The notes under the pieces: generated by a model
The model's database searches: none
What the model saw: the letters and a program-made list of their open reading frames with translations, nothing else
Told to the model about the DNA's origin: nothing
Assembly: GCA_947474485.1 (NCBI GenBank)
Contig: CANJJP010000066.1
Coordinates: 1 to 7,602, forward strand
From: Bacteroidota bacterium
Lineage (GTDB): Bacteria > Bacteroidota > Bacteroidia > B-17B0 > Aurantibacillaceae
Reading direction: 5' to 3'
Length of the DNA stretch: 7,602 nucleotides
Shown here: positions 5,483-7,602 of the stretch, piece by piece
Layout: each line of letters starts with the position of its first letter
Position numbering within the stretch: the stretch's first letter is position 1
Made by a program: the position numbers and the translations under genes

Positions 5483-7387
5483 ATGGCAAGTATTCATCAA
5501 ATATTAGAGAAATATTGGGGACATAAGGCTTTTCGACCTGGGCAAGAAGGCATCATTAATTCTGTGCTCGAAAACAAGGATACTTTAGCCTTATTGCCTA
5601 CAGGCGGCGGAAAATCGATTTGTTTTCAAGTGCCAGCAATGGCAATGGATGGCTTGTGTTTGGTTATTTCACCCTTAATTGCATTAATGAATGATCAAGT
5701 TCAAAACCTGCAAAAAAAAGGTATTCGAGCAATGGCCATTTCATCATCTATGAGTTGGCATGAGATACGCGTTGCTTTTTCAAATTGTATAAACGGTAAT
5801 TTTAAATTTTTGTATCTGTCGCCCGAGCGCTTGGAAACAGAGGTGTTTTTAAAAAATTTACATGATTTAAATATCAGCATGATTGCTGTTGATGAAGCGC
5901 ATTGTGTTTCGCAATGGGGTTATGATTTTAGACCCAGCTATTTAAAAATTGCGAAGTTGCGTGAGTATGTTCCTAATGTGCCATTTGTTGCATTAACAGC
6001 AAGTGCAACCAATAAAGTAATAAAAGATATTCAAGAAAAACTGTTATTTAAAAAAGAGAATGTTTTTAAATCGAGTTTTGAACGTAAAAACATTCATTAT
6101 ATAGTACAATACGAAGAAGATAAAATTGGAAGATTATTTTCGATTTGCAACAAAGTAAAAGGAATAGGAATTGTTTATGTAAGAAACAGAAGAAAAACTT
6201 TTGAAATTGCCCAGCTGCTCGCGCAGCATGGCTTTCAGTCGGATTTTTATCATGCAGGTTTAACAGCCGATGAACGCCAAAGAAAACAAAGCGATTGGAT
6301 AAATAATAAAACCCGTATCATAGTTTCAACCAATGCATTTGGAATGGGAATAGATAAACCCGATGTGCGTTTTGTGGTGCATTTAGATTTGCCTGATAGT
6401 TTAGAAGCTTATTTTCAAGAAGCGGGCAGGGGAGGAAGAGATGGAAAAGTGGCCTATGCTGCATTGTTGTTTCAGGAGAATGATGCAAACCAATTGATAG
6501 AGAACTTAGAGAATTCGTTTCCAAGTTTTGATGAGATAAAACAAGCCTATCAAGCAATTGCAAATTATTATCAAGTGGCGTCAGGAGCAGGATTGGGTAT
6601 GTCTTTTGATTTTGATTTAGATGCAATTTGTAATAATTACCAATTGAAACCTTTTACTGTTTTTAATGCTGTTCGTTTTTTAGAAAAGGAAGGATATTTT
6701 TCTTTTCAAGATAATTCGTTTGAGCCATCAAAAGTTATGATGCTAATGAACAAAGACGATTTATATAATTTTGAAGTTAGGTCGCCCAAGTTCGAGAAAT
6801 TACTAAAAGCACTGCTTCGTAATTATGGCGGCTTGTTTGAGCAACATGCTTACATTAATGAATTTCAATTAGCACAAAGATTGGCAATTGGAAGAGATGA
6901 AGTGGAAGATCAATTAAAACGATTGTATAAGTTAGAAGTGATAGAGTACGTTCCAAAATCTCAATTGCCTAAAATAGTTTTCACAGCAAATCGTATCGAC
7001 TCAAAAAACTTAGTTTTTTTACCTGAAAATTACAAGCGTTTAAAAGATGTTGCAAAAGAACGAGTAGAAGCAGTTGTTAGGTATGTGCAAGAAAAAAATG
7101 TGTGCAGGAATAGATTGTTACTTGCATATTTTGATGAAACAGACATAAATGATTGTGGTAATTGTGATGTATGTTTAAAACGTAAAAGAGAATCAAGAAA
7201 TAATGAGTTTGGAGATATTAATCTTCAAATTTTAAATGTACTACATGGGCGACCCTATAAGTTAGATGATTTAGTAAGTGTTTTTTATCATTTCGAAAAA
7301 GAAATTATTGTAGATGCAATTAACGAATTGATTGAAGAAAATAAAATAGAAATTGACAAAGAAAGAATACTAAAACTTAGGGCATGA
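5483..7387 (+). CDS. recQ: RecQ-family ATP-dependent DNA helicase (short Bacteroidota type, no HRDC)
   Basis: The product is a 634-aa superfamily 2 helicase, expected to unwind DNA 3'->5' in recombination and fork repair. Motifs in order: motif 0 FRPGQ (17-21), Walker A PTGGGKS (39-45), Ia ISPLIALMNDQV (62-73), II DEAH (137-140), the RecQ aromatic-rich loop to SQWGYDFRPSY (143-153), III LTASAT (171-176), IV GIVYVRNRRKTFEIAQ (229-244), V STNAFGMGIDKPDVR (282-296) and VI QEAGRGGRDG (312-321). A zinc site follows at Cys541, Cys558, Cys561 and Cys564, with the same 17-3-3 spacing as the E. coli RecQ zinc cysteines (380/397/400/403). Between motif VI and the zinc site there are about 160 more residues than in E. 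coli RecQ; this part (about 345-520) looks helical with winged-helix-like stretches. Only about 65 residues follow the zinc site, and no HRDC domain is seen. It is divergent from the propeller gene and overlaps the convergent PorP/SprF gene by 18 bp at its 3' end. Confidence 0.95.
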   Translation: MASIHQILEKYWGHKAFRPGQEGIINSVLENKDTLALLPTGGGKSICFQVPAMAMDGLCLVISPLIALMNDQVQNLQKKGIRAMAISSSMSWHEIRVAFSNCINGNFKFLYLSPERLETEVFLKNLHDLNISMIAVDEAHCVSQWGYDFRPSYLKIAKLREYVPNVPFVALTASATNKVIKDIQEKLLFKKENVFKSSFERKNIHYIVQYEEDKIGRLFSICNKVKGIGIVYVRNRRKTFEIAQLLAQHGFQSDFYHAGLTADERQRKQSDWINNKTRIIVSTNAFGMGIDKPDVRFVVHLDLPDSLEAYFQEAGRGGRDGKVAYAALLFQENDANQLIENLENSFPSFDEIKQAYQAIANYYQVASGAGLGMSFDFDLDAICNNYQLKPFTVFNAVRFLEKEGYFSFQDNSFEPSKVMMLMNKDDLYNFEVRSPKFEKLLKALLRNYGGLFEQHAYINEFQLAQRLAIGRDEVEDQLKRLYKLEVIEYVPKSQLPKIVFTANRIDSKNLVFLPENYKRLKDVAKERVEAVVRYVQEKNVCRNRLLLAYFDETDINDCGNCDVCLKRKRESRNNEFGDINLQILNVLHGRPYKLDDLVSVFYHFEKEIIVDAINELIEENKIEIDKERILKLRA

Positions 7388-7602
7388 GATCAATACTTTT
7401 CTTGATTTTTTACTTCGTTTTGCAATTTCGTAAATAATAGAAATTTCGTGCGATCCTGTTGAGTTACTTACTAATCTGTTTAAAGTAAGATCATAACTAT
7501 ATCCAATACGCATATCATATTGTTTTAAATCCACCCCAACCAACAAACATAAAGCATCTCTGTTTGGATACGTGGGCTTGTATTGTTTTAGGGGTAATCC
7601 AC
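7370..7602 (-). CDS. PorP/SprF-family type IX secretion-associated outer-membrane protein (C-terminal part)
   Basis: The minus-strand frame is open from the right edge to a TAG at 7372-7370 and gives 76 residues, beginning GLPLKQYKPTYPNRDAL. The family pattern is clear: GLPLKQY followed by a Pro/Asn/Arg-Asp segment, VGVDLKQYDMRIGYSYDLTL, LVSNSTGSHEISIIYE, then a basic stretch and the ending SCPKF. RxGYSYDxT, GSHEIS and a Cys-Pro-(K/R)-Phe terminus are the C-terminal strand signatures I know from PorP/SprF proteins, outer-membrane beta-barrel-type partners of T9SS gliding and secretion components such as SprB and PorE/PorK-type lipoproteins. The start and most of the barrel lie outside the window. 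Its last 18 bp overlap the 3' end of recQ on the other strand, leaving no space for an intergenic terminator. Whether this is the core T9SS paralogue or one of the many accessory copies cannot be told from the tail. Confidence 0.88.
   Translation of the reverse strand, partial: GLPLKQYKPTYPNRDALCLLVGVDLKQYDMRIGYSYDLTLNRLVSNSTGSHEISIIYEIAKRSKKSRKVLISCPKF

Noticed and set aside
6214..6227. GC-rich hairpin GCTGC-TCGC-GCAGC in AT-rich DNA
   Set aside because: It lies in the middle of recQ in codons for a conserved helix, has only a 5-bp stem and no T-run, so it is neither a terminator nor a clear regulatory site.
6318..6626. 102-codon minus-strand open frame inside recQ
   Set aside because: It is antisense to helicase motifs V and VI, which are fully conserved; no start or promoter evidence.
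1..7602. Defence system, prophage, transposon or CRISPR island
   Set aside because: No integrase, transposase, tRNA, direct-repeat array, toxin-antitoxin pair or nuclease was found; the lone RecQ has no defence partner genes beside it.

Overview
The window looks like an ordinary chromosomal segment from a Bacteroidota bacterium (Flavobacteriales, Sphingobacteriales or Chitinophagales type). The evidence is AT-rich DNA, a type IX secretion (T9SS) C-terminal sorting domain, the end of a PorP/SprF-family protein, protein families typical of the phylum, a lack of clear Shine-Dalgarno sequences, and TAnnTTTG boxes 13-16 nt before three start codons. I see no rRNA, tRNA, CRISPR array, insertion sequence, phage gene or other sign of recent transfer.

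Layout. 1-1098 (+): the 3' end of a double-CCG iron-sulfur protein of the heterodisulfide-reductase type. One base later comes a 153-residue conserved protein of a family that, from memory, databases call 'ABC transporter ATPase' although it has no ATPase motifs. 1099-1275: a convergent gap without a convincing gene or terminator. 1276-5423 (-): three genes read leftward. The first is a T9SS-exported beta-propeller protein of the choice-of-anchor B family (529 aa). The second is the magnesium channel/transporter MgtE (451 aa), with its own candidate promoter in a 70-nt gap. The third is a lipoprotein serine hydrolase of the beta-lactamase/NylB fold (370 aa), only 19 nt after mgtE and probably co-transcribed with it. 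5424-5482: a 59-bp divergent promoter region. 5483-7387 (+): a RecQ-family DNA helicase (634 aa) with a long segment between the helicase core and the zinc site and no HRDC domain. 7370-7602 (-): the last 76 codons of a PorP/SprF-family T9SS-associated outer-membrane protein, overlapping the 3' end of recQ tail to tail by 18 bp.

How they fit together. The genes do not form one pathway. The first pair is a likely translationally coupled redox-related unit. mgtE plus the hydrolase form a second unit. The propeller protein and the PorP/SprF protein both concern the T9SS and cell surface but are separated by recQ and belong to different transcripts. I found no clear novel multi-gene system. The observations most worth following are a ring of histidines at equivalent blade positions in the propeller protein, the modified RecQ architecture, and the misnamed 'ATPase' coupled to an iron-sulfur protein.
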